NCBI GenBank assembly: GCA_041484135.1
Contig: JBGPHD010000003.1
Location: forward strand, 1-47,629
Source: JACORV01 sp041484135
GTDB taxonomy: Bacteria; Gemmatimonadota; Gemmatimonadetes; Gemmatimonadales; JACORV01
DNA: 47,629 nucleotides
Direction of reading: 5' to 3'
Part shown: positions 16,459 to 25,268 of the stretch, in pieces
Position numbering within the stretch: position 1 is the first letter of the stretch
How the letters are laid out: every line of letters begins with the position of its first letter
The notes under the pieces: model-generated
Seen by the model: only the letters and a program-made list of their open reading frames with translations
What the model was told of the DNA's origin: nothing
Databases searched by the model: none
Program-made: the position numbers and the translations under genes

Positions 16459-18959
16459 CGCGCGCCCCTCCCGGCGATCCGGGCGATCGTCGCCGCATCG
16501 GCCGCGGTGCCGGTCTTGTCGAGCCACGCGACGAAGTCGCCGATGTCGAGCTGGTTGTTGTTGTTGCCGATCAAGTCGAGGTACTTGCGTTCCGCCGTCG
16601 TGAGCGCCGTACCACCTAGAAGGAACTGGCTGACGACGTTGGCCAGGACGAGGGTGGGCGCGGTGACCGCGAGCCGCAGCGGCAGGTCGAGAGTCTCCGC
16701 GCCCGAAGTCGCGCGCACCGTGAAGGTGTAGGCGCTGTCCCTGGTCGGCGTGCCGTTGATCACGCCCCGAGCGGTCAGGCTGAGCCCTGGCGGGAGCGAC
16801 CCCGCCTGGAGCGCGAAAGTCACCGTCCCGCCGGCGGTCATGCGGACCGTGTCCTGATACGGCGCGCCCATCAGCGGGGCACGCAGCGCCGTGTCGGACA
16901 CGGCGAGCTGCGCCCGGAAATTCGCGGTGACGTTCCAGGGATGGGTCATGCGGAGCGTGATCGAGGCTCCGGCCGCGGTCGTGTCGCCGGTCCAGTTGAG
17001 GAAGGCGAAGCCCGCGCCCGGCGTCGCGGTCAGCGTCACGCTGTCGCCCTCGCCGAGGAAGGCGCCATTGACGAGGTTGACGGTGGACGCCAGGGTGCCC
17101 GTGCCCGCCACGGAGACCTGGGTCTTGAACTTCCTGCTGACCGTCGCGATGAGCGCGGTGCCGGCCAGGGTCATCGTGGCGCGGTGCGAGCGCGTGCCGA
17201 GGTCGGACCAGGCGCTGAAGAGGAACTCGGTCCGCCCGTCCGGGCTCATCTGCGAGGAGTCGATCGCGATCGTGACTGTGTCGCCCTCGCTGAACACGTC
17301 GCGATAGACGTTGTAGGCCACGGTGCGGACGCGCACTTGGGCCGTCGAGTCGCTGGCGCGGACGGTCGTCATTCCGGCGAAGCGAAACCGGAAGGCCATT
17401 TCGCCGCCCGGCACCACTTGTCGGATCGAGTCCACGATGAAGCCGGCGAAGGAGCCGTTCGCGTTCAGAGTCGCCGAGGGGTTGGTCGCGAAGCCGAAGG
17501 CCGTGTTGGCCGAGGAGCCGGGGTACGGGTCTCCCGCGTCGCCCCGATTCTCCACGCCCGGCGTGCTGCTGCGGAGTTGGTTCAACCCGTCGGCCTGCCG
17601 GAGCCACACCGCGTGGATCGGGCCCGAGTTCACGTCGTTCCACAAGAAGCTCTGCGCGTACTTGGTCGAGTCCACGTGCCAGATCAGCAGTCCCGGGCCT
17701 GTCATCCGGATCAGCGCGGTATCCGAGAGCGCCGACTGCCGGTTCTCGAGCAGGAAGTACTCTCCGCGCGGGTTCGCGACGGTCGGGCGGATCAGGAACG
17801 CGGTATCCCCGACGGCGGAGGCACCGAGTTGATACGAGCCGGGAAGTGTGAGCGGGCGGACCGCGATCCAGCCCAGCTCGGCGCGCGAGAAAGCCTCCAT
17901 GCTGGCGGGGGACAACTGCGTCGTCCAGCTGCCCGTGCCCATCAGCCCCCAATTGCCCACCCCGGACGAGTAGTCCTCGTCTTCCGGATTCGCGTCGTAC
18001 AGGTCGTCGAGACCAAGGCCGTGTCCCATCTCGTGCGCGAGGGTCCCGATGCCCATGATCTGGCTGCCGGTACACCCGTCGGCACCGCCTACTCCGGGCT
18101 GGATGATGTAGTTGTCGATGCGGATGAACCCGCCGCCGACACGCGGATCGTTCGTGACGTAAGGTGCCCCCGTCCACTCGCTATAGCTGGATCGGTGCGA
18201 CCAGACATTGCGGCTGGATGAAGCGTCGAGCCCCTGGCACTCTGCGCCAAGCTCCGGCTGTATGAATGCGGCGACGTCCACCGTGCCATCGTCGTCACCC
18301 GAATTGGGGACTCCGTCGGGCCCGTCGTTGTCGTACCGCCCGAAGTTCACGCTCCCGTCGACGCGTGATATCGCCTCGCGCATCAGCTGCGGCATGCGGC
18401 CGGGGCTGGCGCCGAAGTCGCAGAGCGCGTTGCAGTTCCCCTCGTACCAGGTGTCGTTGCTGTCCAAGGCGGTACGCGAGAGGATCTCGCCCTGGAGACT
18501 CAGCAACCCGTTCGACATCTCCTCGTAGAAGGTCCGCACCGTGTAGGGCCGCCCCGGCGGGGCCGTCGCGAACGTGAGCATCGTGTCATAGGCCGCGATC
18601 GGGCGCAGCGTGGTGGTGTCGGTGTTGCGGAAGCTGACCAGGAAGTACGGCACACGGATCACGCCGGAGACGGCCGTAGGCGACGGGGCTGCCTGGGCCC
18701 GCAACCCCACCGGTGCGCGGAACGCGAGGGCGGAGTTGAGGGAGCGAAAGTCGTCACGCGCCAGCGCGCTGGCCCGCGCCACCCTGACCTGGCGGGCACG
18801 CACGCGCCACACTCCGTCCGGCCTGAAGTCGAACCCGCGCGGCTCGCGTGGGCGTCCATCGATGCCCTGGGAAAGCGCGCCGTGCACGGGTATCGCCAGC
18901 GCCGCCAGGAGGCGCACGGCCGTCCACGGCCGCCTAACGAACTCGCCGAGAGGGGTCAC
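16455..18959 (-). CDS. M6-family secreted metalloprotease with dockerin-like C-terminus
   Basis: 834 aa from a GTG start that overlaps the upstream stop (GTGA). A hydrophobic N-terminal stretch (AVRLLAALAIPVHGALS) fits a secretion signal. Catalytic domain of immune-inhibitor-A (M6) type with zinc motif HEMGHGLGLDD at residues 309-319. Then come a bacterial beta repeat of InlB-B type (GEGDSVTLTATPGAGFAFLN), a putative Ig domain (LPPGLSLTARGVINGTP) and a final dockerin-like segment (GNNNNQLDIGDFVAWLDKTG). Only one dockerin half-repeat is evident, where classical dockerins have two. Expected to digest extracellular protein and possibly dock onto the adjacent lipoprotein. Confidence 0.9.
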   Translation of the reverse strand: MTPLGEFVRRPWTAVRLLAALAIPVHGALSQGIDGRPREPRGFDFRPDGVWRVRARQVRVARASALARDDFRSLNSALAFRAPVGLRAQAAPSPTAVSGVIRVPYFLVSFRNTDTTTLRPIAAYDTMLTFATAPPGRPYTVRTFYEEMSNGLLSLQGEILSRTALDSNDTWYEGNCNALCDFGASPGRMPQLMREAISRVDGSVNFGRYDNDGPDGVPNSGDDDGTVDVAAFIQPELGAECQGLDASSSRNVWSHRSSYSEWTGAPYVTNDPRVGGGFIRIDNYIIQPGVGGADGCTGSQIMGIGTLAHEMGHGLGLDDLYDANPEDEDYSSGVGNWGLMGTGSWTTQLSPASMEAFSRAELGWIAVRPLTLPGSYQLGASAVGDTAFLIRPTVANPRGEYFLLENRQSALSDTALIRMTGPGLLIWHVDSTKYAQSFLWNDVNSGPIHAVWLRQADGLNQLRSSTPGVENRGDAGDPYPGSSANTAFGFATNPSATLNANGSFAGFIVDSIRQVVPGGEMAFRFRFAGMTTVRASDSTAQVRVRTVAYNVYRDVFSEGDTVTIAIDSSQMSPDGRTEFLFSAWSDLGTRSHRATMTLAGTALIATVSRKFKTQVSVAGTGTLASTVNLVNGAFLGEGDSVTLTATPGAGFAFLNWTGDTTAAGASITLRMTHPWNVTANFRAQLAVSDTALRAPLMGAPYQDTVRMTAGGTVTFALQAGSLPPGLSLTARGVINGTPTRDSAYTFTVRATSGAETLDLPLRLAVTAPTLVLANVVSQFLLGGTALTTAERKYLDLIGNNNNQLDIGDFVAWLDKTGTAADAATIARIAGRGAR

Positions 18960-21256
18960 GGCAGGCGATAGACCTCGGTGGTGGCGGTGATGCTGGGCCC
19001 GCGAGTAATGCCGCCGGCGATCAGCACCGTGCCATCGAGGAGCAACGTGGCCGTATGTAAGACGCGGCCCATGGTCATGGTGCCGGCCGGCGCGAATGTG
19101 CCGGTCGCTGGAACGTAGCGGTCCGCGCTGACATTGCCGTCGCCGATCGCCGCCTCGCCACCGGTGACGAGGACCGTCCCGTCCCGCAGTCGCACGGCGG
19201 TACCGGATTCGTGGACCCCGGGGGCGAGCCCGATCCAGCTGAACGTGCCGGTCGCGGGGTCGTAGATCTCGACATTGTCCGGCAGGTTGTTTTCGGTCCA
19301 ATTCCCCTCCACCAGCAGGACCCTGCCATCCTCGAGCAGGGTCGCCGTGCTGACCCCAACGCCTGTCGGGATGCCAGTGCGGCTGAATGCGCCGGTTCGC
19401 GGGTCATAGCGCTCAGCGACACCTTGGACACTTCCCCCCCCGGGTGTGAACGCGGTGATCAGCACGGAGCCGTCCGGGAGCGCTATCGCCACGTCTACCG
19501 AAGCCACCCCCGCGTGCGCGTACGGAGCGGCGAGGGCGAAGGTGCCGCTGGCTGGATCGTAGATCTGCGCGGTGCCCCCCTCGGCGACCAGCACGCGGCC
19601 ATCCGGGAGGAGCGCCGCCGCCCCGTCCCACCACTGCGAGCCGGTCGCGACCGGCTTGCCGGTGGCGGCGAAGGTGCGCGTCGCGGGATCGTAAAGGTCG
19701 GCGCTGCTGTCGTTCGCAACCAGGACCTTGCCGCTGGCCAGCAGGACCGCGGTGTGCAGACCGTCAACGGTGGTCATGTTGCCGGTGGGGGAGAAGGTGC
19801 GGGTGACCGGGTCGTAGGTCTCGGCGCTGCGCGGCGCTGTGGGCCCGCCGAACCCGCCCGCGATCAGGACCGTGCCGTCCGGTAGCAGTGTCGCCGAATG
19901 ACCCCACCGCGCCGTGCTGAGGTTTCCGGCCGCTGTGAACGCGGACCCGGGGACCGGTGGAAGCGGCCCCACCGAGATGCGGGCCTGTCCGACGTTCGTT
20001 CCGGCCGCCGGACCGCCGAAGGCTGACACGGTGACGGTCCCGGGCATGAGGGCCCTCACGAGGCCGCTCTGGCTGACCGTAGCGACGAACCCGTCGCTGG
20101 TTCCCCATGAGATCGGCGCTGCCGCCAACGCCCGGCCCTGGGGGTCGCGCGCCAGGGCGGTCAACTGCACGCTGTCGCCGATCGCGAGCGTGACCGAATC
20201 GGGCGTCACCGTGATCGAGGCGATCGTCACGCCCGACATCACGGTCAGGACCGCCGTCCCGACCTTGCCGCCGGCCGCGGCGGATATGGTGTCCGTTCCA
20301 ACCCCACGGGTGGAGACGCGGCCGTCGGCCGCAACGGACGCCACCGAGTCATCGCTGCTCGACCAGGTCACCGCCTGGGCGTTCAGGACGGCGCCCTGCG
20401 CGTCGCGCGCCACGGCGACGAGCTGCACGCTGCTGCCGAGCGTCACCGTGGCGGTGTCGGGCAGCACGGCGATCGATGCCACCAGCCCGGCCGTTGCGGT
20501 CCCGGTGGTGAAGTCTGCCCCGAAGGGGCTCTCGAGCGCGCTCCCGAGCAGGTCGATGATGGCCGTCGAGGCCACCAGCCGGTACCCCGTGTTGGGCGCC
20601 AGCGCCGCCGCCGGCGTGATCGCGACCGCGGTGTGGGCCGAGTCGGCGAAGCTGAGTGTCGCGGTGACCGGCGTGGTGCCCTGCCGCAACTCGATCGCCC
20701 TCCCGTTCACGGCTGCCGAGTTGACCGGCTCGGTGAAGACGATGAGGATGACGCTGTTGAGCGGCACATCGGTCCCGCGGTGCGGCGGAATGGTGCGCGT
20801 CACCACCGGCGGCCGGCGCGCGGGCACCATGATCCGCTCCTGCGCGAGGACCCCGCCCCGCCCGGCTATCGCCACCGCGAGGGTGTCACCCACCGCGGCC
20901 CCGATGGACACGGGATCGAATCCACCGTCCAGGAGCGGCGTGGTGACGGCCTGGCCGGAGGCGTAGTTGAGGACCGTCGCGCTGACACCGTCAAGAAACG
21001 ACCGGGGCGGCAGCGACACAAATACGACGCGGTCAGACGCGGTAGCTGCGGAGCCGGCAGCCCTCAGCGACGCCGCCGGGAACATGGGAATTGGCGCCGA
21101 GACGACGACACCCGACGACAGCGGGCTCGGCGACTCGGGGGCATCGGGACCGGACACTGCGGCGTTCTCCGAGCAGGCGAGCACGCCGATCGCCGCAAGC
21201 GCCAGCACCCAGCCGCGCTTCCCGGGACGCAGCGGCGTGACCCGCAGGCTCCTCAC
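18956..21256 (-). CDS. lipoprotein with BIG domains and Kelch-type propeller
   Basis: 766 aa. GTG 21256 chosen because it gives a lipoprotein signal (RGWVLALAAIGVLACS, lipobox VLAC) and overlaps the preceding stop by GTGA. Domains: a Big_5-type Ig domain (TRTIPPHRGTDVPLNSVILI), two BIG2-type domains (VTLGSSVQLVAVARDAQG and VTLAIGDSVQLTALARDPQG), and a C-terminal propeller of about six to seven Kelch-like blades with repeated LLPDGTVLIAGG and YDPATGTF motifs. Likely a cell-surface binding protein. Translation is coupled to the M6 protease gene downstream. Binding target unknown. Confidence 0.82.
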   Translation of the reverse strand: MRSLRVTPLRPGKRGWVLALAAIGVLACSENAAVSGPDAPESPSPLSSGVVVSAPIPMFPAASLRAAGSAATASDRVVFVSLPPRSFLDGVSATVLNYASGQAVTTPLLDGGFDPVSIGAAVGDTLAVAIAGRGGVLAQERIMVPARRPPVVTRTIPPHRGTDVPLNSVILIVFTEPVNSAAVNGRAIELRQGTTPVTATLSFADSAHTAVAITPAAALAPNTGYRLVASTAIIDLLGSALESPFGADFTTGTATAGLVASIAVLPDTATVTLGSSVQLVAVARDAQGAVLNAQAVTWSSSDDSVASVAADGRVSTRGVGTDTISAAAGGKVGTAVLTVMSGVTIASITVTPDSVTLAIGDSVQLTALARDPQGRALAAAPISWGTSDGFVATVSQSGLVRALMPGTVTVSAFGGPAAGTNVGQARISVGPLPPVPGSAFTAAGNLSTARWGHSATLLPDGTVLIAGGFGGPTAPRSAETYDPVTRTFSPTGNMTTVDGLHTAVLLASGKVLVANDSSADLYDPATRTFAATGKPVATGSQWWDGAAALLPDGRVLVAEGGTAQIYDPASGTFALAAPYAHAGVASVDVAIALPDGSVLITAFTPGGGSVQGVAERYDPRTGAFSRTGIPTGVGVSTATLLEDGRVLLVEGNWTENNLPDNVEIYDPATGTFSWIGLAPGVHESGTAVRLRDGTVLVTGGEAAIGDGNVSADRYVPATGTFAPAGTMTMGRVLHTATLLLDGTVLIAGGITRGPSITATTEVYRLP

Positions 21257-21373
21257 GGCTGCCCCGCGACCCTGAGGCGCGGGTCCGGCGGGATCAGCAC
21301 TTCGCCGCAGGCCGCCAGCGTGGCTACGGCGGCAAACGCCGCCAGGCGTCGCGAATTCGCGCATCGGGTTCAT
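21253..21373 (-). pseudogene. frameshifted small lipoprotein gene
   Basis: An ATG at 21373 with GGAG upstream opens MNPMREFA, but this frame has no lipoprotein signal. The next frame reads RLAAFAAVATLAACGEVLIP and runs to a TGA that overlaps the GTG of the next gene (GTGA, 21253-21256), the same junction used elsewhere in the operon. That frame has no start codon after its upstream stop. The interval is 121 bases, one more than a multiple of three, so a single extra base (or a programmed shift) between codons 6 and 10 would join the two parts into a lipoprotein of about 40 aa. Confidence 0.55.
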
Positions 21374-21387
21374 AACGACTCCATGGG

Positions 21388-22719
21388 TCACGGTCCACCT
21401 ACCAGTGAGAACCCTGCCCAATAGAACGGGTGGGCAGTCTCCGGATTGCGCAGCATGCTGCGTTGGGCCCCAGCGATCGCTTCTGCTTCGCTACTTCCGG
21501 CCGCAAGGCCGGCGTAGAACCGCTCCATCAACGTCGCCGTGGCGGCGTCCTGGACCGGCCACAGCGTGGCCAGCACGTTCGACGCGCCCGCGAACAGGAA
21601 GGCGCGCACCAGGCCGACCCAGTCGTCGCCGGGCGGCACGTCCACCAGCGAGCCCGATCCCAGCGCCGTCTGGCAGGCGCTCAGCACCACCAGCCGCGCG
21701 TTGAGACGCAGGCCGAACACCTCGCGGACCTCGAGGCGTCCGTCGTCGGCACCGTCGGGCGCCAGATCAACGAACGAGAACAGTGGGTTGTGCTTGTTCA
21801 GCACGCCGTAGGTCGCCAGGTGGATGATGCCGGCCCGCCCGGCAGCCTCGCGCAATGCGCGCTCCGTCGCGTCCGCGCCGGCCAGCACCCGTACCCGGGC
21901 GCCGTAGATGCGAGCGATCGCGGCGACCTCGGCGCGCGAGCCGGGCAGCGCGCGCACCTGCGGCGCCAGCGCGAGCACCATCGCACCCGTCGCGCCGGCG
22001 CGCCGATCCCCCAATCGTGCCCAGGCGGACGCCGACGGGAGGTACTGGACCTCGTAGCGCTCGATGAGGAACTGCTCGCTCGCGCCGCGACGGAGCAGCG
22101 CGGCGAAGGGGAGGTAGTGCAGCTCGGCGTGCGGCGCGATCAGCAGGCGCCGCTTGCCGGCCAGCAGTCCGACGGCCTCGACCGGAGCCACCAGCTCGTC
22201 GTAAAGCCGCCGCAGCGCGGTGCGCCATGCCTGACGCGCCGCCGCGCGCTCGGGGCGCGTCAACGTGCCGCGGGCAAAATCCACCAGCGCGACCAGCGCG
22301 GCGCGATCCACGTCCAGGTCCACCACCGCGACGCTGTCCGCCGTCACCACGAATACCACGACCGCCGAGTCGGTCACGAGATACTCGAGCAGCACTTCGT
22401 CGGGCGACAGCCGGGCCATCACCTCGCGCGCGGGCGCCACCTCGGCGCGCACCATCGCCGCGTAGCCGGGCCGGGCCTCGCGCAACTCCCGCAGCAGCTC
22501 AGCGTATGCCTGCTGCGCGCCAGCCAGCGCTTCGCGCAGTGCCGACGACGACGTGTCGGACCAGCTCGGCCCGCGGAGCCCCGGTTCGCCGGTGCCGGAG
22601 CCTTCCAGCCGGCCGGTGAGTACCGCGATGCGGCGCCGGAGGTCTTGCTCGCGCGACACGAGCGAGTCGGGGGAAGGGTCGGCGGATTCCACCCGCCCGC
22701 GGGCGAGGAGATCGAGCAT
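21388..22719 (-). CDS. CHAT-domain protease part of a split TPR-CHAT protein
   Basis: 443 aa from the first Met after the amber codon at 22843; the same frame is open from 22842. Coiled-coil linker (RARQMLDLLARGRV), then a CHAT caspase-like domain: LIAPHAELHYLPFAALL, GIIHLATYGVLNKHNPLFS, LVVLSACQTALGSG (Cys codon 21673-21675) and GDDWVGLVRAFLFAGASNVL. CHAT domains are cysteine peptidases. The common HxATHG motif reads HLATYG here (Tyr codon 21808-21810), so either this is a subfamily using another His or the dyad is altered. It could be made by reinitiation, by amber readthrough, or not at all. Confidence 0.8.
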   Translation of the reverse strand: MLDLLARGRVESADPSPDSLVSREQDLRRRIAVLTGRLEGSGTGEPGLRGPSWSDTSSSALREALAGAQQAYAELLRELREARPGYAAMVRAEVAPAREVMARLSPDEVLLEYLVTDSAVVVFVVTADSVAVVDLDVDRAALVALVDFARGTLTRPERAAARQAWRTALRRLYDELVAPVEAVGLLAGKRRLLIAPHAELHYLPFAALLRRGASEQFLIERYEVQYLPSASAWARLGDRRAGATGAMVLALAPQVRALPGSRAEVAAIARIYGARVRVLAGADATERALREAAGRAGIIHLATYGVLNKHNPLFSFVDLAPDGADDGRLEVREVFGLRLNARLVVLSACQTALGSGSLVDVPPGDDWVGLVRAFLFAGASNVLATLWPVQDAATATLMERFYAGLAAGSSEAEAIAGAQRSMLRNPETAHPFYWAGFSLVGGP

Positions 22720-22842
22720 CTGCCGAGCGCGCAGGCGTTCGCTGGCCTCGAACGCCGCCTCGGCGCGCCCGCGCGCGCGTTCGACGAGGGCCAGCTGCGC
22801 GTAGACGTCCCACTTGTCGGCGAGGAAATCGGCGCGGCTGTC

Positions 22843-22845
22843 CTA
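22843..22845 (-). other. in-frame amber codon splitting the TPR-CHAT gene
   Basis: The TPR half ends AGAIAA-TAG, and the same frame goes on DSRADFLADKWDVYAQLALV, then the linker and the CHAT domain with no further stop until 21388. The junction region is the usual TPR-to-CHAT linker. A GAG to TAG change would explain it. Whether the codon is read through is unknown. Confidence 0.85.
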
Positions 22846-24624
22846 GGCCGCAATCGCGCCGGCGACGCGCTCGATCTCGTTCACCGCGTCATGCAGCGCG
22901 CGCACCGACTCGCCCAGTGCGCCACGGCCGCGTAGCGCCGCACCCAGCCCCGCGTGCAACCGCCACGCCACGCCCGGCGCCGGGCGGCCGCCCAGACGGC
23001 CCAGGCCCCGCTGATAAAGGGCTTCGGCGGCGATGAACGCACCATGCTGCGATTCGAGGTCGCCGAGGGCCGCGAAGGCCGCGGCCTCGCCGATCGCGTC
23101 ACCCAGCACGCGCAGGGTGTCGAGCGCCCGGGTCAACGTGTGGCGGGCCAGCGCGGTGTCGCCGCGCAGCTGCTGCACGGCCCCGAGGATGAGGCGCGTC
23201 AGCGCCACCGGTCGCGGATCACCGGCCGCCTGCTGGACCCGCAACGCGGTTTCGAGGACGGTCGCCGCAGGGCCATAGCTCTCGCGCCGGACCAGCAGCA
23301 CGCCTCGGCCCTGGAGCGCTTCGGCGCGCCCGGCCCGGTCGCCGGCGCGCCGGAACAGCGCCTCGGCGAGGACGTACTCGCGCTCGGCCTCCGCCAGACT
23401 GTTGAAGTCGAGCGCCAGATCCGCGCGGGCCAAGGCAAGTGCCGCCAGCACGGCGGCGCCAGGCGGCCCACCGAGTGTCGCGAGTTGTTCGGCGCGCCGC
23501 AGCTCGCCGCGCGCGCCCTGGAGGTCGCCCATCGCGGCCCGCACCAGCGCCCGATCTCGGCGGACCGCGACGGCCTCGTCCGCCGGACCAGTGGCCTGGT
23601 AGATACCTAACGCGTCGGCCAGTGACGCCAGCGCGCTCCGGTATTCACCACGGCGCAGCGCCAGCAGTCCGAGATTGCGCAGGGCGAGCGCCTCCCCGAC
23701 CCGGTTGCCCTGATCGCGATAGCTCGCGAGCGCCTCCCGGTAGCGCGTCGCCGCGGCGGCGTATTCTCCGGTGATCGCCGCGACATTACCGAGGTTGACC
23801 AGGTTCAGCGCCGCCGGCTCGGCGCGACCGTGCCTGCGGTTGAGGGCCAGGGCCTCCTCGAAGGCGCGGCGGGCGCCGTCGAGATCACCCAGCGTCTGCG
23901 CCATCTCGCCGAGGTTGTTCCGGTCGGCGGCTGCCCCTCGCGTATCGCCGCTGCGACCGCGCAGATCGGCAGCCTCGGCGTAGAGCTCGCCGGCGCGGCG
24001 CAACTCACCGCGATCGCGGTGCACGTTCGCCAGCGCGCCCACGGCGTTGCCCATCGTGCGCCAGTCGCCGACGGCATCCGCGATGACGCGGGCGCGGCCG
24101 AAGTACGCCGCCGCGCTGTCGAGATCACCCGAGTCATAGAACCCCCGGCCGATGTTGCCCAGCGCCGCGCCCAGGCCGGCCGAGTCACCTAACGATTCGC
24201 AGCGCTGCAGGCTGGCGCGCCACGCCAGGGTGGCGGCGGCGATCCCGGACCGGCCCAGGGCTGCGTTGCCAGCCAGGCGCAGGCTATCGGCCGAGACCTT
24301 GATGCGGCGTTGCACCGGCGACCAGGCGGTGAACCGGGCGACCTGCCGCACGAAGAACGAATCGCGCCAGGCGGTCGCGTACGCGGCGGCGACCCGCCGC
24401 GCCTCGTGGAGGTAGGCGTCGGCGGATTCGGCGTTCACCACCGACGACGCGAGCAGATCCCGCAGCGCGGCGCGCACGTCGTCCGGAGCCTCGCCGGCGC
24501 GCACGGCGAGCGCGGCGTCGTTGCCGCTTCGCGCGAGGGCGCGCACGCCGGCGGCTGCCTGCGGCGTCTGCATCGAGGCGCCCAGCGCGGTGATCAGGGG
24601 CAGGAGTGCGGGGAGTGCGATCAC
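22843..24624 (-). CDS. TPR-repeat part of a split TPR-CHAT protein
   Basis: 593 aa from GTG 24624, which overlaps the stop of the anti-sigma gene (GTGA). A hydrophobic N-terminus (VIALPALLPLITALGAS) suggests export. The rest is a helical array of about ten tetratricopeptide repeats of NB-ARC/CHAT style, e.g. LGNIGRGFYDSGDLDSAAAY, LANVHRDRGELRRAGELYAEA, NNLGEMAQTLGDLDGARRAF. Such arrays bind peptide partners and control the attached CHAT protease. An in-frame TAG separates it from the CHAT half, which otherwise continues in the same frame; full length would be 1078 residues. Confidence 0.85.
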   Translation of the reverse strand: MIALPALLPLITALGASMQTPQAAAGVRALARSGNDAALAVRAGEAPDDVRAALRDLLASSVVNAESADAYLHEARRVAAAYATAWRDSFFVRQVARFTAWSPVQRRIKVSADSLRLAGNAALGRSGIAAATLAWRASLQRCESLGDSAGLGAALGNIGRGFYDSGDLDSAAAYFGRARVIADAVGDWRTMGNAVGALANVHRDRGELRRAGELYAEAADLRGRSGDTRGAAADRNNLGEMAQTLGDLDGARRAFEEALALNRRHGRAEPAALNLVNLGNVAAITGEYAAAATRYREALASYRDQGNRVGEALALRNLGLLALRRGEYRSALASLADALGIYQATGPADEAVAVRRDRALVRAAMGDLQGARGELRRAEQLATLGGPPGAAVLAALALARADLALDFNSLAEAEREYVLAEALFRRAGDRAGRAEALQGRGVLLVRRESYGPAATVLETALRVQQAAGDPRPVALTRLILGAVQQLRGDTALARHTLTRALDTLRVLGDAIGEAAAFAALGDLESQHGAFIAAEALYQRGLGRLGGRPAPGVAWRLHAGLGAALRGRGALGESVRALHDAVNEIERVAGAIAA

Positions 24625-25229
24625 GGCCGCGGCGCCGCGAGGGTGAAGTCGACCAGATCCGAGGCCACCCAGCGATCGAAGCCGGTCTCGGCTTCCACCT
24701 TCCAGAAGTAGGGCGCCCCGGCGCGCAGCCGCACGGTGTCGGCGAGCGCCGCGACCGTGTCCGCGGTTTCCCAGCGCCACAGGACGGTGCCCGCGCCATC
24801 CATCAGCATGACGCGATAGCGCGCGGCGTGAGGAACCGCGGACCACACCAGCTCGCGCACCGCAGTCACGTCACCGTGCGGTGCGAACGCGACCGGCGGG
24901 GCGGTGGTCGTGACGGCCGACTCGCGATACGCCATCTCGTCGAAGCGGTTCCACACCTGAAGCGTCGGCACGAGCAACAGTGCCAGCACCGCCGCCGCAG
25001 CGAGCGCCGGTCGGACCGTCACACGCCGGCGTGGCGCGGTGCGCAGCAGCTCCGCGACGGCCGCCACTTCGCCGCGGCACTCGGCGCAGGCGGCGAGATG
25101 CGCCTCCACGCGCGCGCGATCGACGTCCACCAGGGCGCCGTCCAGGTAGGCCGCGAGCTCCCGGGCCTCCGGATGAATGACTGGGCGTTCCTCAGCAGGC
25201 ATGCGTCGCTCGAGCGTAGGAGGGGTCAT
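24621..25229 (-). CDS. zf-HC2 anti-sigma factor with membrane segment
   Basis: 202 aa. The N-terminal zinc-binding anti-sigma motif is AHLAACAECRGEV (H-x3-C-x2-C), followed by one membrane helix (ALAAAAVLALLLVPTLQVW) and an extracytoplasmic beta domain (LVWSAVPHAARYRVMLMDGA, APYFWKVEAET) like a fibronectin III module. Encoded 39 bases after the ECF sigma factor and overlapping the TPR-CHAT gene. Expected to hold the sigma factor at the membrane until a signal arrives; the exported CHAT protein is a candidate for processing its outer domain (inference). Confidence 0.85.
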   Translation of the reverse strand: MTPPTLERRMPAEERPVIHPEARELAAYLDGALVDVDRARVEAHLAACAECRGEVAAVAELLRTAPRRRVTVRPALAAAAVLALLLVPTLQVWNRFDEMAYRESAVTTTAPPVAFAPHGDVTAVRELVWSAVPHAARYRVMLMDGAGTVLWRWETADTVAALADTVRLRAGAPYFWKVEAETGFDRWVASDLVDFTLAAPRP

Positions 25230-25268
25230 CGTCCTTGTGGAACGTGCGGGGCCGGCCGGATTGCGCAG

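Noticed and set aside
16048..18177. 709-codon minus frame joining the small lipoprotein to sequence within the M6 gene
   Set aside because: The upstream part overlaps the M6 protease in another frame; the real lipoprotein begins at 16458.
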